Assembly: GCA_050699875.1 (NCBI GenBank)
Contig: JBOHFX010000102.1
Location: forward strand, 1-64,000
DNA: 64,000 bases
Source: GCA-003244245 sp050699875
GTDB lineage: Bacteria > Actinomycetota > Actinomycetes > Mycobacteriales > Pseudonocardiaceae
Direction: 5' to 3'
Made by a program: the position numbers and the translations under genes
Shown here: positions 44,327 to 54,356 of the stretch, in pieces
Position numbering within the stretch: position 1 is the stretch's first letter
Layout of the letters: each line of letters starts with the position of its first letter
Notes under the pieces: generated by a model
Database searches by the model: none
What the model was told of the DNA's origin: nothing
Seen by the model: the letters and a program-made list of their open reading frames with translations, nothing else

Positions 44327-44827
44327 CTACCGTCCGTTAGGCACCTGTAGTTGCTGGCCAGGCGCAACCGCGGAGCCCACGATGCCGTTCAGCTGCCGGA
44401 TCCGCTCCACCACCGCGCGCTGATCGGACTGTGGTGCCACCCGCCGCGCCACGTCCCAGACGGTCTCGCCAGCGCCTACTTGGGCCACCGCGGTCTCCAC
44501 CGGGACCCCTGGTTCGGCGCTCTGCCCGATGAAGCTCAGGCCGGCGACAGCGACCAGAGCCACGGCGGCGGCCACGACCACGCTCGCACTCCGACTGGAC
44601 CGCAACGTTCGCGGACGCGCTGCTGTCAGCTCGCCCGTTGCCCGCGAATGCGCCGGGCCTGCGACCTGCCGTTCCCCCACCGGAACAGCGGTGGGCGGCA
44701 CAGGCGCTGGGGGGACAGGAAGCGGGCGCGTGAGCGCCGCCAGCCGCAGTAGCTTGGTGTCGTCGCCGGGTACGACCTTCGCACTGTGTGCCGCGCGCCT
44801 ATCACCCAACTGTGCTGATGCCGCCAT
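44327..44827 (-). CDS. LysM-domain membrane protein divergent from lexA, possible SOS cell-division inhibitor
   Basis: A 166-residue protein: a Pro-rich cytoplasmic N-terminus, one membrane helix (ASVVVAAAVALVAVAGLSFI, about 81-100) and an extracytoplasmic LysM domain (ETVWDVARRVAPQSDQRAVV, then LNGIVGSAVAPGQQLQVP). LysM binds peptidoglycan. Its place divergent from lexA and the perfect LexA box 25 bases before its start match mycobacterial Rv2719c/ChiZ and corynebacterial DivS, which block division after DNA damage. The role here is inferred from position and architecture. Confidence 0.82.
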   Translation of the reverse strand: MAASAQLGDRRAAHSAKVVPGDDTKLLRLAALTRPLPVPPAPVPPTAVPVGERQVAGPAHSRATGELTAARPRTLRSSRSASVVVAAAVALVAVAGLSFIGQSAEPGVPVETAVAQVGAGETVWDVARRVAPQSDQRAVVERIRQLNGIVGSAVAPGQQLQVPNGR

Positions 44828-44851
44828 CGAGACTCCTCATCGCCGGTATCG

Positions 44852-44867
44852 TCGAACGCGAGTTCGA
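44852..44867. promoter_or_regulatory. LexA (SOS) box of the LysM gene
   Basis: TCGAACGCGAGTTCGA is a perfect TCGAAC-N4-GTTCGA palindrome, the actinobacterial/Gram-positive SOS operator, 25 bases upstream of the LysM protein start. Confidence 0.88.
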
Positions 44868-44931
44868 TCGAACTGCCGTGCGGTGTCTATCACGGCGCCC
44901 CGACATAACCAGTGACACTGCGGCGTGTTGT

Positions 44932-44947
44932 TCGAACAAATGTTTGA
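44932..44947. promoter_or_regulatory. LexA (SOS) box of lexA
   Basis: TCGAACAAATGTTTGA fits TCGAAC-N4-GTTCGA with a single change, 152 bases before lexA. It implies autoregulation of lexA. Confidence 0.85.
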
Positions 44948-45099
44948 TCTTTGGTGCGACGGTGGTTAGCGTCAGCGTCGTGACGGACCCAGGCAGGTCC
45001 GGCCGCGTCGACAGCAGACCGTAGTGGTCCGGCAGTGTCGACGAGCGGGCCGCGTTCGGTCCGACGGTGTTGAACCCAACAGGGCCCTGAGGAGGAACG

Positions 45100-45849
45100 G
45101 TGGGACGGCAGCGAAGCGATGAGCCCCAGGGAGCAGGCTCGGAAGCACAGCCGCAGGACCGAAGCGACGCCGCGCAGGTACACGCCTTTCCCGACCTCGA
45201 CGACAGCACTGGCAACGATAGCCTCACGCCGCGCCAGCGGCGGGTCCTTGAGGTGATCCGGGAATGGGTGAAGCGGTTCGGTTACCCGCCGAGTGTGCGT
45301 GAGATCGGCGAGGCGGTCGGGCTCACCTCCACGTCATCGGTCGTGCACCAGCTCCGCGCCCTCGAACGCAAGGGATACCTGCGCCGCGACCCCAACCGCC
45401 CCCGGGCGGTCGGGGTCCGACCTGCCGACAGCGTCCCAGCCCCGAGTGCTGCTGCGTCAGACATCCCGGACGGGGAGCCGGCCCGACCCAGCCCCACGTA
45501 CGTGCCCGTGGTCGGCAGGATCGCCGCGGGAGGTCCGGTGCTCGCCGAACAGGCTGTCGAGGACGTCTTCCCGCTGCCGAAGGAGATCGTCGGTGAGGGT
45601 TCGCTGTTCCTGTTGCGAGTCGCAGGTGACTCCATGGTCGAGGCCGCGATCACTGACGGGGACTGGGTCGTTGTCCGCCAGCAACCCACGGCGGAGAACG
45701 GGGACATTGTTGCTGCCATGATCGACGGCGAGGCGACCGTGAAGACGCTCAAGCGCCGCGATGGGCGCCTTTGGCTGCTGCCGCACAATCCTGCCTACGA
45801 GCCGATCCCAGGGGACGAAGCAACAGTTCTTGGCCGGGTGGTGGCGGTA

Positions 45850-45864
<15 letters not shown>
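45100..45864 (+). CDS. lexA: LexA SOS repressor
   Basis: Represses DNA-damage genes until RecA filaments trigger its self-cleavage. The protein has 254 residues: winged helix (LTPRQRRVLEVIREWVKRFG, SVREIGEAVGL, SSVVHQLRALERKGYL), the scissile Ala143-Gly144 in RIAAGG, nucleophile Ser178 (GDSM) and Lys215 (ATVKT). An extra 40-residue polar N-terminal stretch precedes the DNA-binding domain. GTG start with GAGGAGGAAC. The 3' end overlaps the convergent hflX by 15 bases. Confidence 0.96.
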
Positions 45865-47301
<1,437 letters not shown>

Positions 47302-47370
47302 ACGCTCTCATCGTGGCACGGGGGTGCATCCCGCACACCCTGATTTTGTGGAAACACAGCAGCGCATCCA

Positions 47371-48207
47371 TCAATGCGCCGACCACCAGGCGAGATCCAG
47401 CTGACCCGACGCAACAAGCACTGCAGGGCCGGTGAGTGCGCTGCCGCCGCCGGCGATCGTGACATGCAGCCGGCCCCCGAGGACCTGCACCTCGGCCTCC
47501 CCGGTGTCCCGACCTTCGGCATCAAGCGCAGCGGCCAGAGCGGCGACCGTTCCGGTGCCGCAGGAGCGGGTCTCCCCCACCCCTCGCTCGTGCACCCGCA
47601 TCCGCAATTGCCCAGCACACACCACGTTGATGAATTCAACGTTGACGCCGTGCGGAAACTTCCCAGGATCGTGCCCGGGAGGCACGGTGAGGGCCAGCTG
47701 CTCCACCGGAACGTCGGTCAGGCAGGCTAGATGCGGATTTCCGACATCCACCACGAGTCCGGTGAACGCCGCGCCCTCAACGGTCACCGTGGACGCGCCG
47801 TGGCACTGCACTCTCCCCATCTCGACCGTCACCGAGCCGTCGTCATTGCGGCGCACCTCACGCGAGCCGGATCTGCTGCCGATCCGGAACTCGCGGTCGG
47901 TCACCAGCCCAGCCTCAGCCAGGTAGCGGGCGAATACCCGTACCCCATTCCCGCACAGCTCGGCGACGGAGCCGTCAGCGTTGCGGTAGTCCATGAACCA
48001 GTCGCCGAGTGACATGCCCGGCGGCGCGTCGGCAACCAGCGCACCTGGCACCACTCGCAGGACACCGTCGGCACCCAGTCCACTGTGCCGGTCGCAGAGC
48101 GCGCGCACCCGAGACGGTGTCAGGTCCAGCGTGCCGAGAGGGTCCGGCAACAGAACGAAGTCGTTCTCCGTCCCATGGCCTTTGACGAACTCGATGCCCT
48201 CCTCCAT
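47371..48207 (-). CDS. dapF: Diaminopimelate epimerase
   Basis: Converts LL- to meso-diaminopimelate for peptidoglycan and lysine. It has 278 residues. The two catalytic cysteines lie in AELCGNGVR and TRSCGTGT, each in its conserved loop; KGHGTENDFV opens the protein. The start ATG at 48207 is preferred over longer readings. It follows miaA by 11 bases. Confidence 0.94.
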   Translation of the reverse strand: MEEGIEFVKGHGTENDFVLLPDPLGTLDLTPSRVRALCDRHSGLGADGVLRVVPGALVADAPPGMSLGDWFMDYRNADGSVAELCGNGVRVFARYLAEAGLVTDREFRIGSRSGSREVRRNDDGSVTVEMGRVQCHGASTVTVEGAAFTGLVVDVGNPHLACLTDVPVEQLALTVPPGHDPGKFPHGVNVEFINVVCAGQLRMRVHERGVGETRSCGTGTVAALAAALDAEGRDTGEAEVQVLGGRLHVTIAGGGSALTGPAVLVASGQLDLAWWSAH

Positions 48208-48218
48208 CGTCGGTGAGC

Positions 48219-49136
48219 CTATCCGTCCACTATCAGGGACAGCGCAGTGTCGAGCAGGTCGGGATGTTGGGAATCCAACCATGTGATCCGACCGTCGCGC
48301 CGAAACCAACTGCGCTGCCTGCGGACGAAGCGCCGCGTCGCTTGCGCGGTGGGTCCAGCGGCGCAGGCTGGATCCGTGCCCGCGTCCAGCGCGGCGATGA
48401 CCTGCTGATAGCCCAGTGCCCGCGAAGCGGTCCGGCCTTCCCTCAGGCCAAGGGACAGCAGTTCGCAGACTTCCTCGACCAGCCCGGTAGCGAACATCCG
48501 ATCCACCCGGGCGTCCACCCGTGCATCCAGAACTGCCGGGTCGGTGTCCAACCCGATGATCACGGCGCGGTAGCGTGCCGCGCCGGGCTGTGGGAGGGTC
48601 GCCGAGAACGGGCGGCCGGTGAGGCGGATCACCTCAAGTGCCCGCACCACCCGGCGACCGTTGCTGGGCAGGATCCGGCTGGCCGCCACCGGGTCGAGTC
48701 GATGCAGCCGGTGATGCAGTACCGGCGCCCCATGCTCGGCCAGTTCAGCCTCAAGACCGGCTCTGATCTCGGGCACGGTGCCCGGAAACTCCAGGTCATC
48801 TAGCACAGCCCGGATGTAGAGCCCGGAACCCCCGACGAGCACGGGCACCCGGCCTGCGCCGAGGATTTGCCCCATGGTGCGGTGGGCATCGTGCTGATAG
48901 GCCGCCACCGAGGCGGCCTCGGTGACGTCGAGTATGTCGAGCAGGTGGTGCCGCACCTCGCACCGCTCGGGCAGTGGCAGCTTCGCGGTGCCGATGTCCA
49001 TCCCTCGATACAGTTGCATCGCGTCGGCATTGACCACATCGCCCTCCAGCCGGCGGGCCAGCCTCACCCCGAGGTCAGACTTGCCAGTGCCAGTCGGGCC
49101 GATCACCGCGACCGCCCTGGGCATGCCGGACGTCAT
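48219..49136 (-). CDS. miaA: tRNA dimethylallyltransferase
   Basis: Adds a dimethylallyl group to A37 of tRNAs reading UNN codons; MiaB, encoded nearby, acts on the product. It has 305 residues, with P-loop GPTGTGKSD and the conserved NADAMQLYRGMDIGTAK and GGSGLYIRAV segments, and SRALGYQQ later. The ATG at 49136 overlaps the upstream stop (ATGA), so the long upstream extension of the frame is not used. Confidence 0.94.
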   Translation of the reverse strand: MTSGMPRAVAVIGPTGTGKSDLGVRLARRLEGDVVNADAMQLYRGMDIGTAKLPLPERCEVRHHLLDILDVTEAASVAAYQHDAHRTMGQILGAGRVPVLVGGSGLYIRAVLDDLEFPGTVPEIRAGLEAELAEHGAPVLHHRLHRLDPVAASRILPSNGRRVVRALEVIRLTGRPFSATLPQPGAARYRAVIIGLDTDPAVLDARVDARVDRMFATGLVEEVCELLSLGLREGRTASRALGYQQVIAALDAGTDPACAAGPTAQATRRFVRRQRSWFRRDGRITWLDSQHPDLLDTALSLIVDG

Positions 49137-49873
49137 GACGCGGCATCCAAGCCAACGGCATCCCACAGCGCGACGTGGTACGCGACGCCATAGGGTGCGG
49201 CCGAGTACAGCAGTGCCCCCCGCCACGCCGGGGCAAGGATCTGCGCCGCTGCTGCCGCGACTTGCCAGGCCTCCCGGCCGGCCACCCACAGCTCGCCGGC
49301 CAACGTGGCGTCGAGATCGAGCAATGTTTGGAGATCGGCCGTAGCGAGCGCTGCGGCCACCGTGGCGTCCAGACGTTGCGCCCTACAGTCCAGATACCCC
49401 GGAGCCCGTAATGTGTGCGTCGCCGCGCCGTCCCCCAGCACGAGCATTCCCACCGGTCCACCCTCACCGCGCAACCGATCCGCCAGCTGGGTACCAATTC
49501 GACGGCATTGCGCGGTACTGGACCCGGGCGAGACCGGCGACACCGCCATCGTGATGTCCGCCGCTCCGACCTGATCGCGCAGCCAACCGGCCACCAACAA
49601 CGGAAGCGGAATCTCCACGGGGTCGGCGTCAGGTACCGCTGGATCGAGTACGACCCGGACATCTGCGCCGTATCCGACGAAGCTGCCCACCCCACCCGTC
49701 GCAGCGGCCGGATCGACCGCCGCCACCGCTACCCAGCGCGGACAACGCTGCGCCAACGCCCGCGCCGCAGCCAAGCATGCCTTCCGTAGTGGGGCTGTCT
49801 CTCCCGCGGCCCCCCCGGCCACTTCTGGCACCAGGATCGGTGGATGTGGCACCACCGCCACGCGTACGATCAC
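49133..49873 (-). CDS. Class III extradiol dioxygenase-like protein
   Basis: A 246-residue Ala-rich protein with the fold of class III extradiol ring-cleavage dioxygenase subunit B (VAVVPHPPILVPEVAGGAAG; LGDGAATHTLRAPGYLD). It sits upstream of miaA in many actinobacteria (mycobacterial Rv2728c position), and no substrate is known. The early PHPP motif is retained; other iron ligands are not certain. GTG start at 49873. Confidence 0.83.
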   Translation of the reverse strand: MIVRVAVVPHPPILVPEVAGGAAGETAPLRKACLAAARALAQRCPRWVAVAAVDPAAATGGVGSFVGYGADVRVVLDPAVPDADPVEIPLPLLVAGWLRDQVGAADITMAVSPVSPGSSTAQCRRIGTQLADRLRGEGGPVGMLVLGDGAATHTLRAPGYLDCRAQRLDATVAAALATADLQTLLDLDATLAGELWVAGREAWQVAAAAAQILAPAWRGALLYSAAPYGVAYHVALWDAVGLDAAS

Positions 49874-50037
49874 CGCTGCAGGTTAGTGCCCTCTTTGCAC
49901 CTGCTGCCCTGCCCGCGCACCTGAACTGCTTCAATGCGGCCTCTGTCGGGCGTTTCGGGGTCGCCGGTCGGGTGCACAGCCTGCAGTCGGGGCACCCGCA
50001 CAAGGCAGCTGCGGGCACGAGGTCGAGGAAGGCCGGC

Positions 50038-51363
50038 ATGACCGAGCACAACCACACCGAGCACACGCCACCAACGCGACCCGCGGCTGAGCAACACCCG
50101 GAAGCTGGTACCCAATCAAGTCCCCGACCCTCCGTCTCACGGGCCTGCCGGGATCCACAGCGCTGGGGGCGGATAACTCAGGACGGCACGGTGTACACCC
50201 ACACTACCGATGGTGAACGAGTAGTGGGTTCATGGCAGGCCGGGACCGCCGAGGAGGGCCTGGCGCACTTCGCTCGACGCTTCGACGACCTGCTCACCGA
50301 AGCCGAACTGCTGGAGTCCCGGCTGACCTCCGGCGTGGGTGAGCCGAAGCAGGCGCTGTCCCGAGTTCGCACCCTGCGCGATGAGCTGGTCGAACCGACC
50401 GTCGTAGGGGACCTCGTCGGGCTGACCGCCTTCCTGGACCACCTTCAGCGGCATGCCGAGGAGTCCCTGGCCAGCGCCAAAGCGGCCCGGGAACAGGCCC
50501 GGGCGCGCGCGACCGCCCACAAGGAGGCACTGGCGGAGGAGGCCGAACAGATCGGCGCCGAGTCCACGCAATGGAAGGCCGCTGGTGACCGGCTGCGCGC
50601 CATCCTGGACGAGTGGAAGACGATCAGAGGTGTGGACCGCAAAACCGACGAGGCCTTGTGGCGGCGCTTCTCGAAAGCGCGGGACGCCTTCGCCAGGCGC
50701 CGCGGTGCGCACTTCGCCGAGCTCGACCGGCAACGAGTCGAGGCCAGGAATCGCAAGGAAGAGCTCGTCGTCGAGGCCGAGAAGCTCGCCGATTCCACTG
50801 ACTGGGGAGCGACCGCGAGTCGCTTCCGAGCCCTGATGGCGGAATGGAAGGCCGCCGGACGGGCACCGAAGGAAGCCGACGACGCCCTGTGGCAGCGTTT
50901 CCGCGCTGCCCAGGAACAGTTCTTCAGCCGCCGCTCCGCCACCTTCTCCGGGCGGGACTCGGAGCTTGAACAGAACGTGCGGCGCAAGGAGGAACTGGTC
51001 GCTGCCGCAGAACGGATCGATCCCGCCGGTGACATTGAAGCGGCTCGGGCGCAACTGCGCAGTATCCAGGAACGCTGGGAGGCCGTGGGCAGGATTCCCC
51101 GGGAGCGAGTCAGGGGGTTGGAAGGCCGGTTACGGGCGGTCGAGGAGCGGGTTCGATCGGCGGCCAACGCCCAATGGCGGCACGCCGACCCCGAATCCGA
51201 AGCGCGAGTGGCCCAGTTCCGGGAGCGGGTCGAGCAGTACGAGGCGCAAGCGGCGAAAGCTCGCGCCGCCGGGGACGACCGTCGGGCTACCGCGGCGCAG
51301 GCCCAGGCTGATCAGTGGCGGGAGTGGCTGGCCGCGGCCGAGCAGGCCGTCACCAGCCGCTGA
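50038..51363 (+). CDS. DUF349 repeat protein
   Basis: A 441-residue charged, largely coiled-coil protein. At least three DUF349 units are visible, each with W-K or W-E and a Phe-x-x-x-(R/Q)-x2-F pattern (WKTIRGVDRKTDEALWRRF; WKAAGRAPKEADDALWQRF; then WEAVGRIPRERV). The N-terminal 60 residues are low-complexity. The family is of unsettled function. ATG at 50038 after GAGGAAGG is preferred; the frame reaches back to 49777 but that part has no family resemblance. Confidence 0.85.
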   Translation: MTEHNHTEHTPPTRPAAEQHPEAGTQSSPRPSVSRACRDPQRWGRITQDGTVYTHTTDGERVVGSWQAGTAEEGLAHFARRFDDLLTEAELLESRLTSGVGEPKQALSRVRTLRDELVEPTVVGDLVGLTAFLDHLQRHAEESLASAKAAREQARARATAHKEALAEEAEQIGAESTQWKAAGDRLRAILDEWKTIRGVDRKTDEALWRRFSKARDAFARRRGAHFAELDRQRVEARNRKEELVVEAEKLADSTDWGATASRFRALMAEWKAAGRAPKEADDALWQRFRAAQEQFFSRRSATFSGRDSELEQNVRRKEELVAAAERIDPAGDIEAARAQLRSIQERWEAVGRIPRERVRGLEGRLRAVEERVRSAANAQWRHADPESEARVAQFRERVEQYEAQAAKARAAGDDRRATAAQAQADQWREWLAAAEQAVTSR

Positions 51364-51375
51364 ACGAGCGGCCGG

Positions 51376-51849
51376 CTACCGGCGGGACAACGCCAGCCGC
51401 AGCCACACAACGGCGAGCACGGCCACGGCCAGGACAGCCACAACCATCCCAGATCCGGGGCCGGGTCCGGGCACGGTCTGCCGGGACCAGATCGCCCAGA
51501 TCCCGTCGAGCGTGCCATAAGCACATCCCAGCGCGCTGACCCAGACCAGCCCCCAGCGACGGGTGACCAGCGCCAGCACGGACAGAACGACCCCCGCTGC
51601 CAGCGCGACTGCCCCGAACAATCGCGGCAGCAGCCCGACCCGGTCGAGCGGGTTCGCCGTGCCGCGCAGCACATCCCAACCGCTGGCATCGCCTACCCAC
51701 GGCAACGTGATGCCGAGCAGCAAGAACATGATCGCTCCGGAGATCACCACCGCGCCGCCGCCTGGATCGACCCGGCGAAGTGCCGAGTGCTCGATTGCGT
51801 CGATCTCAGCGCGCAGCGCGGTGATGCGGTCCGGGTCCTCGGCAGTCAT
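51376..51849 (-). CDS. Conserved actinobacterial membrane protein downstream of miaB
   Basis: A 157-residue protein with four hydrophobic segments (GAVVISGAIMFLLLGITLPW, LPRLFGAVALAAGVVLSVLA, WVSALGCAYGTLDGIWAIW, VVAVLAVAVLAVVWLRLAL). It has the position of mycobacterial Rv2732c next to miaB, and its function is not known. The ATG at 51849 has GGAGGCGGCATC upstream. That site is part of a 38-bp tandem duplication. Confidence 0.78.
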   Translation of the reverse strand: MTAEDPDRITALRAEIDAIEHSALRRVDPGGGAVVISGAIMFLLLGITLPWVGDASGWDVLRGTANPLDRVGLLPRLFGAVALAAGVVLSVLALVTRRWGLVWVSALGCAYGTLDGIWAIWSRQTVPGPGPGSGMVVAVLAVAVLAVVWLRLALSRR

Positions 51850-51887
51850 GATGCCGCCTCCGCGGGACCAAATGCGTCGGCGGTCAT
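51846..51887 (-). CDS. 13-codon mini-ORF 2 between miaB and the membrane protein
   Basis: Reads MTADAFGPAEAAS. It starts on the stop of mini-ORF 1 (ATGA), ends on the start of the membrane protein (ATGA), and has its own GGAGGCGGCGAT site. It may only be a relic of duplication or may couple translation. Confidence 0.3.
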   Translation of the reverse strand: MTADAFGPAEAAS

Positions 51888-51924
51888 ATCGCCGCCTCCG
51901 CGGGACCAAATGCGTCGGCGGTCA
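51853..51924. repeat. 38-bp tandem duplication
   Basis: Two copies of a 34-base identical segment (51853-51886 and 51891-51924), period 38. Each copy carries a ribosome-binding site and an overlapping stop/start. Confidence 0.85.
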
Positions 51925-51925
51925 C
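51884..51925 (-). CDS. 13-codon mini-ORF 1 overlapping the miaB stop
   Basis: Reads MTADAFGPAEAAI from a GTG that overlaps the miaB stop codon (GTGA). Its stop overlaps mini-ORF 2. The two peptides differ only in the last residue. Confidence 0.3.
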   Translation of the reverse strand: MTADAFGPAEAAI

Positions 51926-53376
51926 GTCGGCTTGCCGAACGAAGGCAATCCAAGCGCCACTCCCGGCGTCATCGGGCGTCGACCGGCCGCCCACACATCA
52001 CCCGCGACGGTCCGCCGGTGCGCCCGCAACGCCACGTCGGACACCAGGTGGTGCGGCGCCGCATAGGTGATCTCCGCCAGTACCACGTCACCCGGCCGGA
52101 TTTCGACCTCACCCGCCTCGAAATGCACCAACCGGCCGTCCCTGGCACGCCCGCTCATTCTCCGGGTCGCCGCATCCTTCCGACCCTCACCTTGGGAGAC
52201 CAGCAACTCCATGCAGCTGCCGACCAGGCTCCGGTTGAGCTCCCAAGAGATCTCTTCCTGCAACGTGACAAGCCGCTCATAGCGCTCCTGGACGATCGCC
52301 TTGGGCAGCTGACCGGCCATGTCTGCGGCGGGAGTACCCGGACGGCGTGAGTACTGGAAAGTGAATGCCTGGGTGAAGCGGGCGTCGCGCACCACATCCA
52401 AGGTGGCCTGGAAGTCGGTTTCGGTCTCGCCGGGGAAACCGACGATGATGTCGGTGGACAAAGCCGCGTCGGGCATCGCGGCCCGCACCTGCTCGACGAT
52501 GTTGAGATAGCGCTGCGCCCGGTAGGAGCGGCGCATCGCCGCGAGTACCGCGTCCGAACCGGATTGCAGCGGCATATGCAGTTGGTGGCAGACGTTCGGC
52601 GTCTCGGCCATCGCCTCGATGACGTCTGGGGTGAAGTCCCGCGGGTGCGGCGAGGTGAAGCGCACCCGCTCGAGTCCGTCGATCCGCCCACAGGCTCGCA
52701 GCAGGTCGCCGAAAGCGCGCCGGTCGCCGAACCCGACACCGTAGGCGTTGACGTTCTGGCCGAGCAGCGTCACCTCGAGTACGCCCTCAGCCACCAGCGC
52801 TTCGATCTCCGCGAGCACCTCGCCGGGCCGCCGGTCGACCTCCTTGCCGCGCAGCGCGGGCACGATGCAGAACGTGCAGCTGTTGTTGCAGCCCACGGAA
52901 ATCGACACCCACGCGGAATACGCCGAATCCCGCTTCGCCGGCAGCGCGGAGGGAAATACTTCCAACGACTCGACGATCTCCACCTGGGCGGCGTCGTTGT
53001 GCCGAGCCCGCTCCAGAAGGACCGGTAGCGAGCCGATGTTGTGCGTTCCGAACACCACGTCGACCCAAGGCGCCCGCCGGGTGATCTCGCCGCGGTCCTT
53101 CTGGGCCAGGCAGCCGCCGACGGCGATCTGCATCCCGGGGTGTGCACGCTTGATGGGCCGCAGCTGACCGAGGTTGCCGTAAAGCCGATTGTCCGCGTTC
53201 TCCCGTACCGCGCAGGTGTTCAGCACGACCACATCGGGGGTGCTGTTCTGCCCGGCGGGAAGGTATCCAGCCGCTTCGAGCAGTCCGGCCAGCCGTTCGG
53301 AGTCGTGAACATTCATCTGGCAGCCGTAGGTGCGCACGCGGTAGCTGCGTGGGCGGTGCTCGGTGTTCGCCGTCAT
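51922..53376 (-). CDS. miaB: MiaB: tRNA methylthiotransferase
   Basis: Radical-SAM enzyme adding a methylthio group to i6A37 of tRNA. The 484-residue protein has an N-terminal [4Fe-4S] domain with TYGCQMN, NTCAVREN and GGCLAQ, the radical-SAM CNNSCTFC loop and a C-terminal TRAM domain (SCMELLVSQG onward). ATG at 53376, site AAGGAAAGG. Stop overlaps mini-ORF 1. Confidence 0.95.
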   Translation of the reverse strand: MTANTEHRPRSYRVRTYGCQMNVHDSERLAGLLEAAGYLPAGQNSTPDVVVLNTCAVRENADNRLYGNLGQLRPIKRAHPGMQIAVGGCLAQKDRGEITRRAPWVDVVFGTHNIGSLPVLLERARHNDAAQVEIVESLEVFPSALPAKRDSAYSAWVSISVGCNNSCTFCIVPALRGKEVDRRPGEVLAEIEALVAEGVLEVTLLGQNVNAYGVGFGDRRAFGDLLRACGRIDGLERVRFTSPHPRDFTPDVIEAMAETPNVCHQLHMPLQSGSDAVLAAMRRSYRAQRYLNIVEQVRAAMPDAALSTDIIVGFPGETETDFQATLDVVRDARFTQAFTFQYSRRPGTPAADMAGQLPKAIVQERYERLVTLQEEISWELNRSLVGSCMELLVSQGEGRKDAATRRMSGRARDGRLVHFEAGEVEIRPGDVVLAEITYAAPHHLVSDVALRAHRRTVAGDVWAAGRRPMTPGVALGLPSFGKPT

Positions 53377-53550
53377 CTGCCGGTCATCCTTTCCTTACCG
53401 TTCAGGGTAGGCCGGGTACTGGCGCACCATTGAGCTGCCTCCTTCCACGTAACAAACCGACGGTGGCCAGGGATGTACCGTCATGGTCGCCGTCCTGGGC
53501 TCCCTGGTGGTAGGGATGACTGCGACGTCCTCGCCCACCTGGAGGCCCTG

Positions 53551-54309
53551 TTGAGTTCGCCTGTGCAAGCCGACCCGCCAATGATCCGGATGGTGGGGGT
53601 ACACAAGCATTTCGGGTCACTGCACGTGCTGCGCAACATCAACCTCGAGGTGGCGCGCGGCGAGGTGGTGGTGGTGCTTGGGCCGTCGGGCTCCGGTAAG
53701 TCGACGCTGTGCCGCACCATCAACCGGCTCGAGCCGATCGACGGCGGCAGCATCGAGATCGATGGATCGCCGCTGCCCGAGGAAGGACGGGCGCTGGCCA
53801 GGCTGCGGGCCGATGTCGGCATGGTCTTTCAGCAGTTCAACCTCTTCGCTCACAAGACCATCGCGGAGAACGTCGAGCTTGCTCCGGTGCGGGTGCGCCG
53901 GGTCGGCAAACGTGAGGCGCACGAGGCTGCGATGCAGCTGCTCAGGCGGGTCGGCATCAGCGATCAGGCCGACAAGTACCCAGCGCAGTTGTCTGGTGGC
54001 CAACAACAGCGGGCCGCGATCGCCCGCGCGCTGGCCATGCACCCCAAGGTGATGCTCTTCGACGAGCCGACCTCGGCACTGGACCCCGAGATGGTCCAGG
54101 AGGTACTCGACGTAATGACCTCGCTGGCGCGCGACGGGATGACCATGCTCGTGATCACCCACGAGATGGGCTTCGCCCGCCGCGCCGCGCACCGGGTGGT
54201 CTTCATGTCCGACGGCGAGATCGTCGAGGACTCGATGCCCGATCGATTCTTCACCGCGCCACGAGCGGAACGCGCCAAGGACTTCCTCGGAAAGATCCTG
54301 ACGCACTGA
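53551..54309 (+). CDS. gluA: Glutamate-type ABC transporter ATPase
   Basis: Cytoplasmic ATPase of a polar amino acid importer, 252 residues. Walker A GPSGSGKST, Q-loop FQQFNLFAH, signature LSGGQQQR, Walker B VMLFDEPTSALD and the H-loop THEMGFARR are complete. TTG at 53551 has a GGAGG site 5 bases upstream; ATG at 53581 is the alternative. It heads a gluABCD-like operon next to miaB, the order found in corynebacteria and mycobacteria. Confidence 0.92.
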   Translation: MSSPVQADPPMIRMVGVHKHFGSLHVLRNINLEVARGEVVVVLGPSGSGKSTLCRTINRLEPIDGGSIEIDGSPLPEEGRALARLRADVGMVFQQFNLFAHKTIAENVELAPVRVRRVGKREAHEAAMQLLRRVGISDQADKYPAQLSGGQQQRAAIARALAMHPKVMLFDEPTSALDPEMVQEVLDVMTSLARDGMTMLVITHEMGFARRAAHRVVFMSDGEIVEDSMPDRFFTAPRAERAKDFLGKILTH

Positions 54310-54356
54310 TGGTCACTGCCAGATCTGTACGAGATTCACCGGACGAGGAGTAGCGA

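Noticed and set aside
49777..50037. N-terminal extension of the DUF349 protein
   Set aside because: It overlaps the divergent dioxygenase-like gene and is Pro/Ala-rich; ATG 50038 has a good ribosome-binding site.
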